Origin: Ignavibacteriales bacterium
Lineage (GTDB): Bacteria > Bacteroidota > Ignavibacteria > Ignavibacteriales > Melioribacteraceae
Direction: 5' to 3'
DNA: 64,000 nucleotides
NCBI GenBank assembly: GCA_021740915.1
Contig: JAIOYW010000014.1
Span: 62,001-126,000, forward strand
The translations under genes were made by a program, and so were the position numbers. Shown here one piece after another: positions 25,036 to 35,053 of this stretch; the first letter of the stretch is position 1; each line of letters starts with the position of its first letter. Below the pieces are notes generated by a model. That model ran no database searches. It had not been told where the DNA came from and worked only from the letters and a program-made list of their open reading frames with translations.

Positions 25036-26883
25036 ATGGACAAACAAACTACACTGGCTTTTGTTCTGATCGGGCTTATCCTTATCAGCTGGCTTTATAT
25101 CAATTCTCCCGAACCAGTTCCTGTCAACCCTTCAAAGGCTGATTCGAGTATAGTCGCAGAAAAAAATGATACAATTATAGCCCCATCGTCTGAAAAGAAA
25201 TCCGAAGTTATTGAGCAGCAGATTGTAAAATCGGATATTCCTGAAAAAATATATACTGTTGAAACAGAAAAAGCCCGTTTTGAAATTACAAGCAAAGGTG
25301 GAAAACTTCGCAGGGTTTTCCTTAAAGAATTTAAAACCTGGTATTATTCAGAGTATCCTGACTCAGTATATTACCGGCGCGAAGTTCAGCTCATTAATTC
25401 AAAATTTGACGGCGGCGAACTTGATGTTGTTTTCGTAACCAAAAACGGGGAATTAGTAAATTCTTCAGCTCTCGATTTCTCACCTCCCTCAGAGAAAAGT
25501 CCATATATTCTTGCTGCAGGCGATTCACTTGAATTCGTTCTATCAGCTGATCTTTCGCAGGGCGGCGAACTTAAACGGACTCTAAAGTTTAAGGGTGATT
25601 TATACGAGATTGGTTTTTCGGTTGAGATCACCGGTATGGGGTCATATTTATCAGGAGGCAGTTACGATCTTGTCTGGGCAAACGGTTTAAATTTTGTCGA
25701 AAAAAACACTGTTGATGAGGCCAATTACTCAAGCGCGAGCGTATATTCTGGTGAAGAACAAATAATTATTGATGCAAGTGGCGACGAAGCTGTCTCAAAA
25801 GAAGCCGCAGGTAAAATAGATTGGGTCGGAATTAAAACCAAATATTTCGGGATGATAATGTCTCCCGATAAACCTGATGCCGATGGCGGAGCATATTTAT
25901 CCGGAAACAGAACTGAAAGCCCTACACTCGGTCCCCGTGAATATTACACTGCAAGGCTCAAAGTTCCTTTCCAGGGAAAAGATTATCAGAAGGATAATTT
26001 CAGCATCTATATCGGACCATTGCAGTATGACCTTCTTAGTTCTTATGAAAAATCATACGAAGTTATTTACGATTTCGGTAGTTTTTTCGGATTGAAATTT
26101 ATCACCCGTCCGATTTCGGAATATATTTTACTTCCACTTTTTACATTCCTACATCGATTTATACCAAATTACGGCTGGGTTATCATTATTTTCTCGATTA
26201 TAATTAAACTTATTCTCACTCCTCTCACCAAACAAAGTTATACGTCGATAAAGAAAATGCAGTTGCTACAGCCCAAAATGAAAGAACTTAAGGAAAAATA
26301 CAAGGATGACCCGGCTAAGCAGCAGAAGGAGCTTATGGGACTTTATAGCACCTATGGTGTCAGTCCCTTTGGCGGATGTCTGCCGATGCTTCTGCAGATG
26401 CCTATTCTTATCGCCTTGTTTACTTTTTTTAATGTGGCAGTCGAAATACGAAATGAACCATTTGTCTGGTGGATTACAAATCTTGCTGCGCCCGATGTCA
26501 TTTTCCGTCTCCCGTTTGCGATTCCGTTATTTGGAATTCAGATCATAAGTGGCACTGCTTTGCTGCTTGGTGTTTCGATGTTCCTGCAGCAGAAGATGAC
26601 AACAACCGATCCTTCTCAGAAAGCTCTTGTTTATATAATGCCGGTAATGCTGACAATTTTGTTTATGACTTTTCCTGCGGGATTAAATATATATTATTTG
26701 ATGTTTAACTTTCTGTCATATGGTCAGCAGCTATATATCAACAAACGGAACGATGGCACTGAACTTGTCCCTGTTGAAAAATCCAAAAGAAAATCCGGCG
26801 GTTTTATGCAAAGGATGATGGAAATGGCTGAACAGCAGAAACATGCACAGAAAAATCCTCCGAAGAAAAAGAAAAAATTTTAA
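25036..26883 (+). CDS. yidC: Membrane protein insertase YidC
   Basis: The 615-residue protein has an N-terminal membrane segment (LAFVLIGLILISWLYI), a large periplasmic domain (about 60-350) and the conserved YidC/Oxa1 core with GWVIIIFSIIIKLILTPLT and PFGGCLPMLLQMPILIALF. The C-terminus is strongly basic (KKKKKF), which suits ribosome contact. The ATG at 25036 begins at the first TM segment; an upstream GTG at 24979 within rnpA is unlikely. It inserts inner-membrane proteins with or without SecYEG. Confidence 0.96.
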   Translation: MDKQTTLAFVLIGLILISWLYINSPEPVPVNPSKADSSIVAEKNDTIIAPSSEKKSEVIEQQIVKSDIPEKIYTVETEKARFEITSKGGKLRRVFLKEFKTWYYSEYPDSVYYRREVQLINSKFDGGELDVVFVTKNGELVNSSALDFSPPSEKSPYILAAGDSLEFVLSADLSQGGELKRTLKFKGDLYEIGFSVEITGMGSYLSGGSYDLVWANGLNFVEKNTVDEANYSSASVYSGEEQIIIDASGDEAVSKEAAGKIDWVGIKTKYFGMIMSPDKPDADGGAYLSGNRTESPTLGPREYYTARLKVPFQGKDYQKDNFSIYIGPLQYDLLSSYEKSYEVIYDFGSFFGLKFITRPISEYILLPLFTFLHRFIPNYGWVIIIFSIIIKLILTPLTKQSYTSIKKMQLLQPKMKELKEKYKDDPAKQQKELMGLYSTYGVSPFGGCLPMLLQMPILIALFTFFNVAVEIRNEPFVWWITNLAAPDVIFRLPFAIPLFGIQIISGTALLLGVSMFLQQKMTTTDPSQKALVYIMPVMLTILFMTFPAGLNIYYLMFNFLSYGQQLYINKRNDGTELVPVEKSKRKSGGFMQRMMEMAEQQKHAQKNPPKKKKKF

Positions 26884-26898
26884 TAATTGATTAGTTGG

Positions 26899-29604
26899 AT
26901 GCTGAAAAAGGCATTATTTATTTCTTTTTTTCTTATTGTTGGTTTGAACTGGGAGATGTATGCCCAGCAGACCAAAATACTTCAACTTGATCTGAAAGAC
27001 CATCCTCTTCCCTTTGGGCTTTCAGAAAAAATACCTGCCGCGCTTCCCGAAATAAGCCTCGTTCTTTCGGGCGGAGGAGCGCGCGGTGTCTCACAGGTCG
27101 GCGTAATTAAAGCTTTCGCTGAAAATAACATCCCTATACAGAATATCGTAGGCACTTCAATGGGAAGCATTCTTGGAGGTCTGTATTCTTCCGGATATTC
27201 AGCTGATGATCTCGATTCGATAGTGCTTGCCGCCCCTTGGGACGACTTTTTTGCACTTGAAGAAACAGACCGCAATGAATTATTTGTGGATCAAAAAATA
27301 ACTGAGGACAGGGCATTCCTGGCAATGAGGCTGGATGGATTGAACCCAATTTTGCCAACTTCGTTTAATTCGGGGCAAAAAGTTACAAACTTTCTCAATT
27401 TACTTACATTACATGCTCCACTCCATGTTAAGGATTCCTTTGATGAACTTCGTTACCGCTACAGAGCAGTATGTGCAAATTTACTGAATGGTAAACAGGT
27501 AATTCTTGAGAGAGGGTCGCTTAGTCTTGCAATGCGAGCGAGTTCGAGTGTATCTTTTCTTCTTGCACCTGTGGAATATGATTCTCTGTTGCTCGTTGAT
27601 GGCGGGCTGGTTGCAAACATTCCTGTAAAAATAGCGGATGAACTTGGAAGCACTTTTATTATTGCGACGAATACAACAAGTCCTCTTTATGACAGAGAAG
27701 AGTTAAAATATCCCTGGAATCTTGCTGACCAGATCATCAGTATTCCGATGAAACTCCTTAATGAAGAACAACTCAAATATGCGGATGTGGTAATTTCTCC
27801 GGATATTGAGAGATATACAAATAACGACTTTTCATTGATGAGCGAATTAATTGATAGCGGATATGCTGCTACAATGCGTCAGATTGAGCGTATCAGACAA
27901 GGGATTAAAAAGAAATTTCTACAGAATACTAACATCAGAACAAATCATTACTCTGTGATACTTCCCGCTGATTCTGCCGATGTGAATACAATAGATTTTA
28001 TCGATAATTATGTTGATAAATCTGAAATTACCGAAGAAACGATTCTTTATTCACTATACGAATTCTCACGCACCGGGGAGTACAATTCACTTGCAGTAAA
28101 ACTCCAGACAGTATCGGACACAGCCAAAATAACTCTGATCGCAGAGCAGAATCCGATAGTTCAGAATGTAACAGTTTCCGGACACACACTTCTCAATCCC
28201 ATATATGTGGATTCTGTATTCAGTTTACACACCGGAAAACCTTATAATTCCCGGGTTCTATTTGAGAGTATCCTGCAAGTTCTCCGGGCATACAGAAAAC
28301 TTGGGTATTCACTCGCAACTCTTGAGAGCATCGAATTTAGTAAAGAAGGGCATCTTAATCTCAGCTTTTCGGAAGGCATCATAAATGAATTGGTGCTTAA
28401 CGGTAACGATAAAACAAATGATCCTGTTATTTTCAGGGAAATCAAACTTCATCAGGGAAAGATATTTAATTACAGGGAAGCAGAAGAGGGACTTGCAAAT
28501 CTAAGGGGCACAAACCTTTTTAATAAAATCGAATTAGTCAGCAATAGAACCTTGATGGGAAATCAGGTTGAGATACTGGTAGATGAAAAAATTTCGAGTC
28601 TGGTTCGCTTTGGACTAAGAATTGACAACGAATATCTGACACAATTACTTGTCGATCTCAGGGATGAAAATGTATTTGGTACCGGAACTGAAATTGGCTC
28701 TGTTATACAGTTTGGAAGCAGATCAAGGTCTTTCGTGCTTGAACACAAAGCAAACCGTGTTTTTGATTCTTATTTTAATTACAAATTACGCGCTTTTTTG
28801 AATTTCAATGATATTAATACATATATCAATGATTCCACAGTATCAGATTCACGTTTTTCAAGATCAAAATTATCTGAATACCGGCAAATAAATAGCGGAT
28901 TATCACTTGCCATCGGAACACAGGTGCGGAAATTTGGTAATCTTACGATTGAGGGACGACTGTTTGAGGCAGAAGTAAAGAATAAAATAGATTATACTGG
29001 CGACAGTTATAAACAAAATGTTGCTTCTTTGCGGGTGGGTTTAAGTGTTGATTCTCAGAATAAATACCCATTCCCCACAAAAGGATTTCTGGTGAAAGGA
29101 TTTTATGAGACCGCTCAGAAATTGCTCGGCACTGATCTTGCATTTTCAAAACTGTTTTTTGATTATAAGAGTATATCTGAGATAGCCGAAGATCATACGC
29201 TAAGCCCAAGATTTGTAGCAGGTTTTGCAGATGAAACACTTCCGCTCAGTGAGCAGTTTTCACTTGGCGGACAAAATACATTTTTTGGTCTTCGTGATCA
29301 TGAATTCAGAGGCAGACAAATTTTCCTCACTTCAATTGAATACCGTTTCAAACTGCCTGTTAAGCTTTTTTTTGATGCATACATTAAGGCAAGATATGAC
29401 CTTGGATCAATATGGTCTAAAAGGGAAGAATTGAAATTCAAAGATTTCAAACATGGTATCGGAGCGAGTTTTTCGCTGGATACACCAATTGGCCCGGCAG
29501 ATTTTTCACTTGGCAGAAGTTTTATCATTAAGAAGGTTACTTCCGAAAATATTGCCGCGTGGGGACCTCTTTTCTTCTACTTTACGATCGGGTATTATTA
29601 CTGA
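26899..29604 (+). CDS. Patatin-like phospholipase fused to an Omp85-type barrel
   Basis: The protein of about 901 residues has a signal peptide. A patatin domain (about 50-300) has the oxyanion loop SGGGARG, nucleophile GTSMGS and the catalytic Asp in VDGG. POTRA-like segments follow (TVSGHTLLNPIYVDSVF; ELVLNGNDKTNDPVIFREIKL). The C-terminal half is an Omp85/surface-antigen barrel with YPFPTKGF and the L6-like GLRDHEFRGR. This resembles the PlpD-type autotransporter architecture (type Vd). I prefer the ATG at 26899 over the TTG at 26887 because the signal peptide begins there. It starts 15 bp after yidC and probably shares its transcript. Confidence 0.9.
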   Translation: MLKKALFISFFLIVGLNWEMYAQQTKILQLDLKDHPLPFGLSEKIPAALPEISLVLSGGGARGVSQVGVIKAFAENNIPIQNIVGTSMGSILGGLYSSGYSADDLDSIVLAAPWDDFFALEETDRNELFVDQKITEDRAFLAMRLDGLNPILPTSFNSGQKVTNFLNLLTLHAPLHVKDSFDELRYRYRAVCANLLNGKQVILERGSLSLAMRASSSVSFLLAPVEYDSLLLVDGGLVANIPVKIADELGSTFIIATNTTSPLYDREELKYPWNLADQIISIPMKLLNEEQLKYADVVISPDIERYTNNDFSLMSELIDSGYAATMRQIERIRQGIKKKFLQNTNIRTNHYSVILPADSADVNTIDFIDNYVDKSEITEETILYSLYEFSRTGEYNSLAVKLQTVSDTAKITLIAEQNPIVQNVTVSGHTLLNPIYVDSVFSLHTGKPYNSRVLFESILQVLRAYRKLGYSLATLESIEFSKEGHLNLSFSEGIINELVLNGNDKTNDPVIFREIKLHQGKIFNYREAEEGLANLRGTNLFNKIELVSNRTLMGNQVEILVDEKISSLVRFGLRIDNEYLTQLLVDLRDENVFGTGTEIGSVIQFGSRSRSFVLEHKANRVFDSYFNYKLRAFLNFNDINTYINDSTVSDSRFSRSKLSEYRQINSGLSLAIGTQVRKFGNLTIEGRLFEAEVKNKIDYTGDSYKQNVASLRVGLSVDSQNKYPFPTKGFLVKGFYETAQKLLGTDLAFSKLFFDYKSISEIAEDHTLSPRFVAGFADETLPLSEQFSLGGQNTFFGLRDHEFRGRQIFLTSIEYRFKLPVKLFFDAYIKARYDLGSIWSKREELKFKDFKHGIGASFSLDTPIGPADFSLGRSFIIKKVTSENIAAWGPLFFYFTIGYYY

Positions 29605-29615
29605 CAAATACGGAA

Positions 29616-30746
29616 TTATTCAAGGCGTTTACTAAACCTTTTTGAAGCCAGCCACATAATACCTATCCCCATAAGAAACAGTACAAGCAGTTCCTGCCAT
29701 AGTTCTGCAATGCCTATTCCTTTCAGAATAACTCCCCTTATTATCAGCATGAAGTAACGAAGGGGGATAAGGTAGGTAAGTTGCCGGATTATCCACGGCA
29801 TATTCTCAATTGGGAATGTAAAACCAGACAGGAATATCATCGGCATCATCACAAGGAAAATTGCCATCATCATTGCCTGCTGCTGATTTTTGGATATTGT
29901 TGAGACAAAAAGTCCAAGTCCAAGTGTGGAAATAATAAAAATTGTCGATGAAAAAAATAGAAAAACGATACTGCCTTTTACTGGAATTCCAAAAATAATA
30001 CGCATGGCACTCAGCACAATAATAACCGAAATGAAGCCGAGGATCGAAAAAGGAGCAAGTTTTCCTATCAGTATCTGGTAAGGTTTAAGCGGTGTAACAA
30101 TTAGCTGTTCAAATGTACCGATCTCTTTTTCTTTGACGACTGCAAGGGAAGTCAGGATAATTGTTATCAGCATTAGTAATAAGCCAACTATTCCCGGTAT
30201 CATAAAATGCCTGGTTTTAAGTTCCGGGTTATACCATACCCGGGTTTGATTCTCCAGGTTTACCAGGGGCATGACTTTGGTGCCGCTCAATTCGAATCTT
30301 TTAACGGTAATACTTGAGGAAAAATCCCTGATAACCTCCATGAAATATCCTGAGGCTATTGATGCTGAATTCCCATCGGATCCGTCAAAGATAGTTTGTA
30401 TCTTTGCACTTTTTCCCGTGTTGATTGCGGTGGAAAAATCCTCCGGGATTACGAGTCCCATTATAGCCGTTCCACTCATAATCTGTTCTTCGAGGTCTTG
30501 ATAATTATCAACGAAACTCTCAAAAGAAAAATATCCTGATCCTTTTAGTTTGTTCAGAAGCTGTCGGGATTCGCTGCTTCTCGAATTATCCATAACTACT
30601 GTATGTACGTTCTCAACATCAAAGTTGACCGCATATCCAAGCAATGTTAGCTGGACAACAGGGGCAATAAGAATCAGCACGAACATTTTGGGGTCGCGCC
30701 GGAACTGGATGAATTCCTTAATTATAAAATTGATGATCATTTTCAT
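29616..30746 (-). CDS. ABC-2 type permease (multidrug efflux), second of pair
   Basis: The 376-residue protein has an N-terminal TM segment, an extracytoplasmic domain (about 40-175) and a C-terminal cluster of five TM helices with SLAVVKEKEIGTFEQLIVTPL, the hallmark loop of YhhJ/YbhR/YbhS-type permeases. It is the last gene of the minus-strand efflux operon, one base after the previous permease. Its stop faces the patatin gene stop 11 bp away. Confidence 0.9.
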   Translation of the reverse strand: MKMIINFIIKEFIQFRRDPKMFVLILIAPVVQLTLLGYAVNFDVENVHTVVMDNSRSSESRQLLNKLKGSGYFSFESFVDNYQDLEEQIMSGTAIMGLVIPEDFSTAINTGKSAKIQTIFDGSDGNSASIASGYFMEVIRDFSSSITVKRFELSGTKVMPLVNLENQTRVWYNPELKTRHFMIPGIVGLLLMLITIILTSLAVVKEKEIGTFEQLIVTPLKPYQILIGKLAPFSILGFISVIIVLSAMRIIFGIPVKGSIVFLFFSSTIFIISTLGLGLFVSTISKNQQQAMMMAIFLVMMPMIFLSGFTFPIENMPWIIRQLTYLIPLRYFMLIIRGVILKGIGIAELWQELLVLFLMGIGIMWLASKRFSKRLE

Positions 30747-30747
30747 A

Positions 30748-31884
30748 TTACACCGAAACAGATTCCTTTTTTCTTATCACAATTGATAGTCCGAGAAAAA
30801 TGAGACCGAATATTATTAGATAAAACAATTGCATATAAAATGTACCGAGACCTGAACCCTTTAAGATTATGGCACGGAGAGTGACTAAATAAAATTTTGC
30901 CGGCGAAAGGTTAGTGATCAATTGAATTATAAAGGGCATACTTTCAATCGGGAAAATAAAACCTGAAAGCAGCAGCGAAGGAAGCATAGAAACAAGTGTT
31001 GCTGCCGTAAAAGCAACTTGCTGCGAATCTGAAATAACCGAGATGAAAACCCCTATTGAAGTTGAGGCAAAAAGAAATATGAGAGTTGTTAACATTAACA
31101 AAAAATAATTGCCTTTGACACTCACATCAAAAAAAAGATATCCGGCGAGCAGGACAAGCGCGGCATTGATGAAGGCGATTGCAACATAAGGTGTTGATTT
31201 CCCGATCAAAAGTTCTGTGTTATTGATTGATGAAACATTTATTTGTTCAATCGTACCTCGTTCCTTTTCTCTAACAAGCGACAATGAGACCGTAACTACC
31301 GCAGTGACTACCAGTATCATGGCGATTAGTCCCGGCAGCAGAAATCGGGTTGATTTTAATTCCGGGTTGAACCACAATACGATTTCAGGTTCAATGGGTG
31401 CAGAAAATTTTCTGCCGTATTTTGCTAATATCTCCGAGTTTATCTGAGAATTAAGTTTTGTCACCACCAGATTAAAGTAATTTTTTATAATTGTTGCTGT
31501 ATTGCCGTCAACACCATCAATAAGGAATTGAAGTTGCGGGTTTTTCCCTTTGCCATACGTTATAATACTTATGTCTGATGGAATCACAATTACAGCCTGA
31601 ACTTTTTTCTCATCAAGTAAGTGAATAATGTCGTCCGGTGAATCCGGCATAGATACAAGAAGGAAGTAATCAGAACTTGAAAAATATTCAATTATTTGTC
31701 GGGACATTTCGTTTTTAGCGCCATCAGAGATGCCAATTCTGATATTCTGTACATCAAAATTAACTGCATATCCAAACATGACAAGAAGAAAAGCAGGAAA
31801 AGTGAATATCACAATGAGAAGTTTTGTGTCGCGTCTGAGCTGCCTGATCTCCTTAACCAGCACTGACATAATTCTATTTAACAT
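30748..31884 (-). CDS. ABC-2 type permease (multidrug efflux), first of pair
   Basis: It has the same architecture as its downstream neighbour: N-terminal TM, extracytoplasmic domain, and C-terminal helices with SLVREKERGTIEQINVSS. I take the ATG at 31884, preceded by GAGGGA, rather than the longer frame from 31920. It then overlaps the end of the ATPase gene by 11 bases. The two permeases probably form a heterodimer, as YbhS/YbhR do in E. coli. Confidence 0.9.
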   Translation of the reverse strand: MLNRIMSVLVKEIRQLRRDTKLLIVIFTFPAFLLVMFGYAVNFDVQNIRIGISDGAKNEMSRQIIEYFSSSDYFLLVSMPDSPDDIIHLLDEKKVQAVIVIPSDISIITYGKGKNPQLQFLIDGVDGNTATIIKNYFNLVVTKLNSQINSEILAKYGRKFSAPIEPEIVLWFNPELKSTRFLLPGLIAMILVVTAVVTVSLSLVREKERGTIEQINVSSINNTELLIGKSTPYVAIAFINAALVLLAGYLFFDVSVKGNYFLLMLTTLIFLFASTSIGVFISVISDSQQVAFTAATLVSMLPSLLLSGFIFPIESMPFIIQLITNLSPAKFYLVTLRAIILKGSGLGTFYMQLFYLIIFGLIFLGLSIVIRKKESVSV

Positions 31885-32806
31885 GTGATCCCTCAAGCAG
31901 ATGGATAAATACATCCTCAAGTGTCGGCGTTATCTGGTTAACAGAGATTATTTCACTTTCGTACTTGGTATATGCAATTTTGCGCAATTGTTCATCACCC
32001 GGATATAATTCATTAACAAAAAGGTGGAGTTTCTTTCCGAAAATGGAGATATCATTGATAAAAGGCAGGGCAGTGAAATCCTCCATTAAAGTAACAGGAT
32101 TATTACTTTCAATTTCAAGGATTTTCCCCTTAATGAATTTACTTTTTAGTTCCTTGGAAGTGCCTCCGGCAATAATTTTACCAGCGTTAATCAGCATGAT
32201 ATTGTGGCAGAACTCTGCTTCTTCAAGATAATGGGTTGTCACAAGTAAAGTTGTTCCATCTGAAGAAAGGGTATTGATAAGGTCCCAGAAATTTCTCCTT
32301 GAAATAGGATCGACTCCGCTGGTTGGCTCATCAAGGAATAATATAGCAGGTTTATGTATTACAGCAGTGCCCAGCGCAAGTCTTTGCTTTATGCCGCCCG
32401 GTAAAGATCCTGTGAGAAGATTCTCTTTGCCTTTCAGATCGGAAATTTCTAGAGTCCATTCCTTTCTGGCTTTAAGCTGTGCTCCGTATAAACCATAAAC
32501 CCCGCCAAAAAAATCAATATTTTCGCCGACAGTAAGGTCATCGTAAAGTGAGAATTTTTGGGACATATACCCGATACTTTTTTTAACCTTTTCGGTTTCC
32601 TTAGTAATACTGAAGCCGTTTACGGTTGCGTCTCCTGAAGTAGGAGCGAGGATTCCGCAAAGCATCCTTATAGTTGTTGATTTCCCAGCCCCGTTTGCAC
32701 CGAGAAAACCAAAAATCTCCCCCTTTTTAACATTGAAGGAGATGTTGTCAACGGAAACAAAATTCCCGAATTTTTTCGTCAGATGGGAAATTTCTATTGA
32801 GTTCAA
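31874..32806 (-). CDS. ABC transporter ATPase (efflux), second
   Basis: The 310-residue protein has Walker A GANGAGKST, Walker B ILFLDEPTSGVDP, the H-loop TTHYLEEAE and a C-terminal regulatory tail. The signature reads LPGGIKQRLAL instead of LSGG. It lies 7 bp after the TolC gene. In E. coli the YbhF ATPase carries two such domains in one chain; here the two are separate genes, so this one probably pairs with 34136-35053. Confidence 0.92.
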   Translation of the reverse strand: MNSIEISHLTKKFGNFVSVDNISFNVKKGEIFGFLGANGAGKSTTIRMLCGILAPTSGDATVNGFSITKETEKVKKSIGYMSQKFSLYDDLTVGENIDFFGGVYGLYGAQLKARKEWTLEISDLKGKENLLTGSLPGGIKQRLALGTAVIHKPAILFLDEPTSGVDPISRRNFWDLINTLSSDGTTLLVTTHYLEEAEFCHNIMLINAGKIIAGGTSKELKSKFIKGKILEIESNNPVTLMEDFTALPFINDISIFGKKLHLFVNELYPGDEQLRKIAYTKYESEIISVNQITPTLEDVFIHLLEGSHVK

Positions 32807-32813
32807 AATATCC

Positions 32814-34139
32814 TCACCATAAACTTTTGCCCATCACTAAATCAAATTTTTTGATGGCGATCATGTAATCAGCTTCTGCAATGGATTTATTTATCTTTAC
32901 CTCAAGCAGACCGGTTTCAGCATCGAGCATTTCTGAGCTGGAGGCGCTTTGCAAATGAAATCTTTCAGAAGTCACCCTGTAATTCTCATCTGCGGACTCA
33001 TGTAAAAGTTCAAATGATTTTACAAGCTGATATTGTTTTTTCAAATTGAGATATTCACTATATACCTGGAGTTGTATGTTTTTGTCGAAATTCGATTTCA
33101 GGTGTTCAATTTCTTTTGTCTGAAGACGACTTTGTTCAGTTCTGCTCGAAGTCTTTCCCCAATTAAGAAATTCCCAGGTCAGACTTACACCAATATCCCA
33201 GGAATCATTAAATTCGTCTTTGATAGGGAAATAACGCTGATTTGGTTTACTGTAGTATAGATTACCAAACAGTGCGAGAGAAGGATACCATTCGGATAAC
33301 GCAGATGTTTCCATGTCCTTGCTGGCAAGTATTCTGGAATTAAGCTGTTTTAACTCCTCTCTTGAAGTCAGCGCTTCGGAAAAAAGTTCAGAAATCTGCC
33401 TGTTAATTGGCTCGGAAATTTCAGTGGCTGGAAGTATTCCTGTTTTCCTGTCAATCTCTACACCAATAGCTTTATTAAATGCACCTCGCGCAATCTCGAC
33501 ACTGTTTCCCGTCTCCACTTTTTTGCTTAAGAGAGCATTAAGCCGGACTTCAATCTTCAGGACATCCATTTTTGTCATCATTCCATTGGCAAAATGTGCA
33601 TTTGCATCCGCAAGGAATTTTTCAACAAGAACAATATTTGCCTGGACGAGTTTATCAGCCTGTAATGCCTTATAATAATTCCAGAAGGCAGTCGTTACCG
33701 TAAAAACAGTTTCATTCCTTTTTAGATTACTCTCATATTTATCAGCATTCAAACCCGATTCAGCCGCATCCTGCAAAGAGGAAAGTTTGAATCCGGTAAA
33801 TAACGGCTGAATAAAAGATAATTTAAAGTTGAATGCATCAAGAACAGCTTCCTGGATTGTGATTGGCTGAGGAAGAATCGGCAGATTAATCTTAAAAGGA
33901 GGTACATCGCTCAGGTGTGAGTAAGTCCCGGCAAATGTAAATGTCGGGTAGAACTGAGATGATATCTCATTGACTTTCGCTTTTGATTTATCAATGCGTA
34001 TGTCGGCGATTTTTATTTCATCATTATTTATCAATGCAAGCGCAATACTTTTTTCTAAAGTAAGCATTTCATCCTGCGCTGAGAGAGATTGCGAATAAAT
34101 TAATATAAATGAGATAATTATCAGGTTTCTGATTTTCAT
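32814..34139 (-). CDS. TolC-family outer-membrane efflux protein
   Basis: The 441-residue protein has a signal peptide (MKIRNLIIISFILIYSQSLSA) and two repeats of long helices with short barrel strands, including FNFKLSFIQPLFTGFKL and GVSLTWEFLNWGKTSSRTEQ. It is the exit duct of the tripartite pump. The start overlaps the upstream ATPase stop by four bases (ATGA). Confidence 0.93.
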   Translation of the reverse strand: MKIRNLIIISFILIYSQSLSAQDEMLTLEKSIALALINNDEIKIADIRIDKSKAKVNEISSQFYPTFTFAGTYSHLSDVPPFKINLPILPQPITIQEAVLDAFNFKLSFIQPLFTGFKLSSLQDAAESGLNADKYESNLKRNETVFTVTTAFWNYYKALQADKLVQANIVLVEKFLADANAHFANGMMTKMDVLKIEVRLNALLSKKVETGNSVEIARGAFNKAIGVEIDRKTGILPATEISEPINRQISELFSEALTSREELKQLNSRILASKDMETSALSEWYPSLALFGNLYYSKPNQRYFPIKDEFNDSWDIGVSLTWEFLNWGKTSSRTEQSRLQTKEIEHLKSNFDKNIQLQVYSEYLNLKKQYQLVKSFELLHESADENYRVTSERFHLQSASSSEMLDAETGLLEVKINKSIAEADYMIAIKKFDLVMGKSLW

Positions 34140-35053
34140 TTAGTTTTTCCCTGAATATTATAGATAAATACATTCTCAAGGTTTGGTGAAGTAAGCCTCG
34201 AATCCTCAATTATGATATTATCATCTCTGAGGATATTCAATATAGTCTGGGGATCGGTATCCAGAGGCAGCATTACGTTAATACGGTCTCCGAATAATTG
34301 CACGCTGTGGCTTGTTTTTGAATTAATAACAGAATAACCTTTGCGTGCCTGGAAACTTACAATTTCCAAAACACTCATGCCTGTCCCTTTTTTCAGGGTA
34401 TCAGGGCTATCGAGAGCGATGATTTTTCCGTTATTGAATAGTGCAACGCGATGACATCTTTCGGCTTCATCGAGATAAGGAGTTGACATAATAATTGTTA
34501 TTTCTTCTTTCAGCAGTTTTGCCAGAATTTTCCAAAAATCTCGCCGGGATACCGGGTCAACTCCAGTTGTTGGCTCATCTAAAAAAATAATCGCTGGTTT
34601 ATGTATTAGACTGCATGCGAGCGCGAGTTTTTGTTTCATGCCGCCGGATAATTTATCTGCAAGCCTGTCTCTGAAAGGTGTCAGTCTTGTGAACTCAAGT
34701 AATTCCTCTCTTCTTGAGTGATAGTTTCTGACATTATGAATCTCGGCAAAAAATTCAATGTTCTCATCAACTGTCAGGTCGCCATAGAGACTGAATTTCT
34801 GAGAAAGGTAACCAATTTTTTTCTGGATTTCCTGCCTGTTTATTTTCAGGTCAAAATCGAGAATTGATATTTCGCCTTCATTTGGCATTACCAACCCGCA
34901 TAATATTCTAATTACGGTTGTTTTACCGGCTCCATCAGGACCGACAAAACCAAACATTTCACCTTTTCTTACACTGAACGAAATGTCCCGGACAGCCTGA
35001 ACATCCTTATAGCTTTTAACTAAACCATCAACTGCAATAATCATATCGGTCAT
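34136..35053 (-). CDS. ABC transporter ATPase (efflux), first
   Basis: The 305-residue protein has Walker A GPDGAGKTT, the canonical signature LSGGMKQKLAL, Walker B IIFLDEPTTGVDP and the switch STPYLDEAE (the H-loop His is replaced by Pro-Tyr context: STPY rather than TTHY). It overlaps the adaptor gene stop by four bases and the TolC gene start by four. The altered switch in this copy and the altered signature in its partner would fit a heterodimer with one competent ATP site; this is inference. Confidence 0.9.
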   Translation of the reverse strand: MTDMIIAVDGLVKSYKDVQAVRDISFSVRKGEMFGFVGPDGAGKTTVIRILCGLVMPNEGEISILDFDLKINRQEIQKKIGYLSQKFSLYGDLTVDENIEFFAEIHNVRNYHSRREELLEFTRLTPFRDRLADKLSGGMKQKLALACSLIHKPAIIFLDEPTTGVDPVSRRDFWKILAKLLKEEITIIMSTPYLDEAERCHRVALFNNGKIIALDSPDTLKKGTGMSVLEIVSFQARKGYSVINSKTSHSVQLFGDRINVMLPLDTDPQTILNILRDDNIIIEDSRLTSPNLENVFIYNIQGKTK

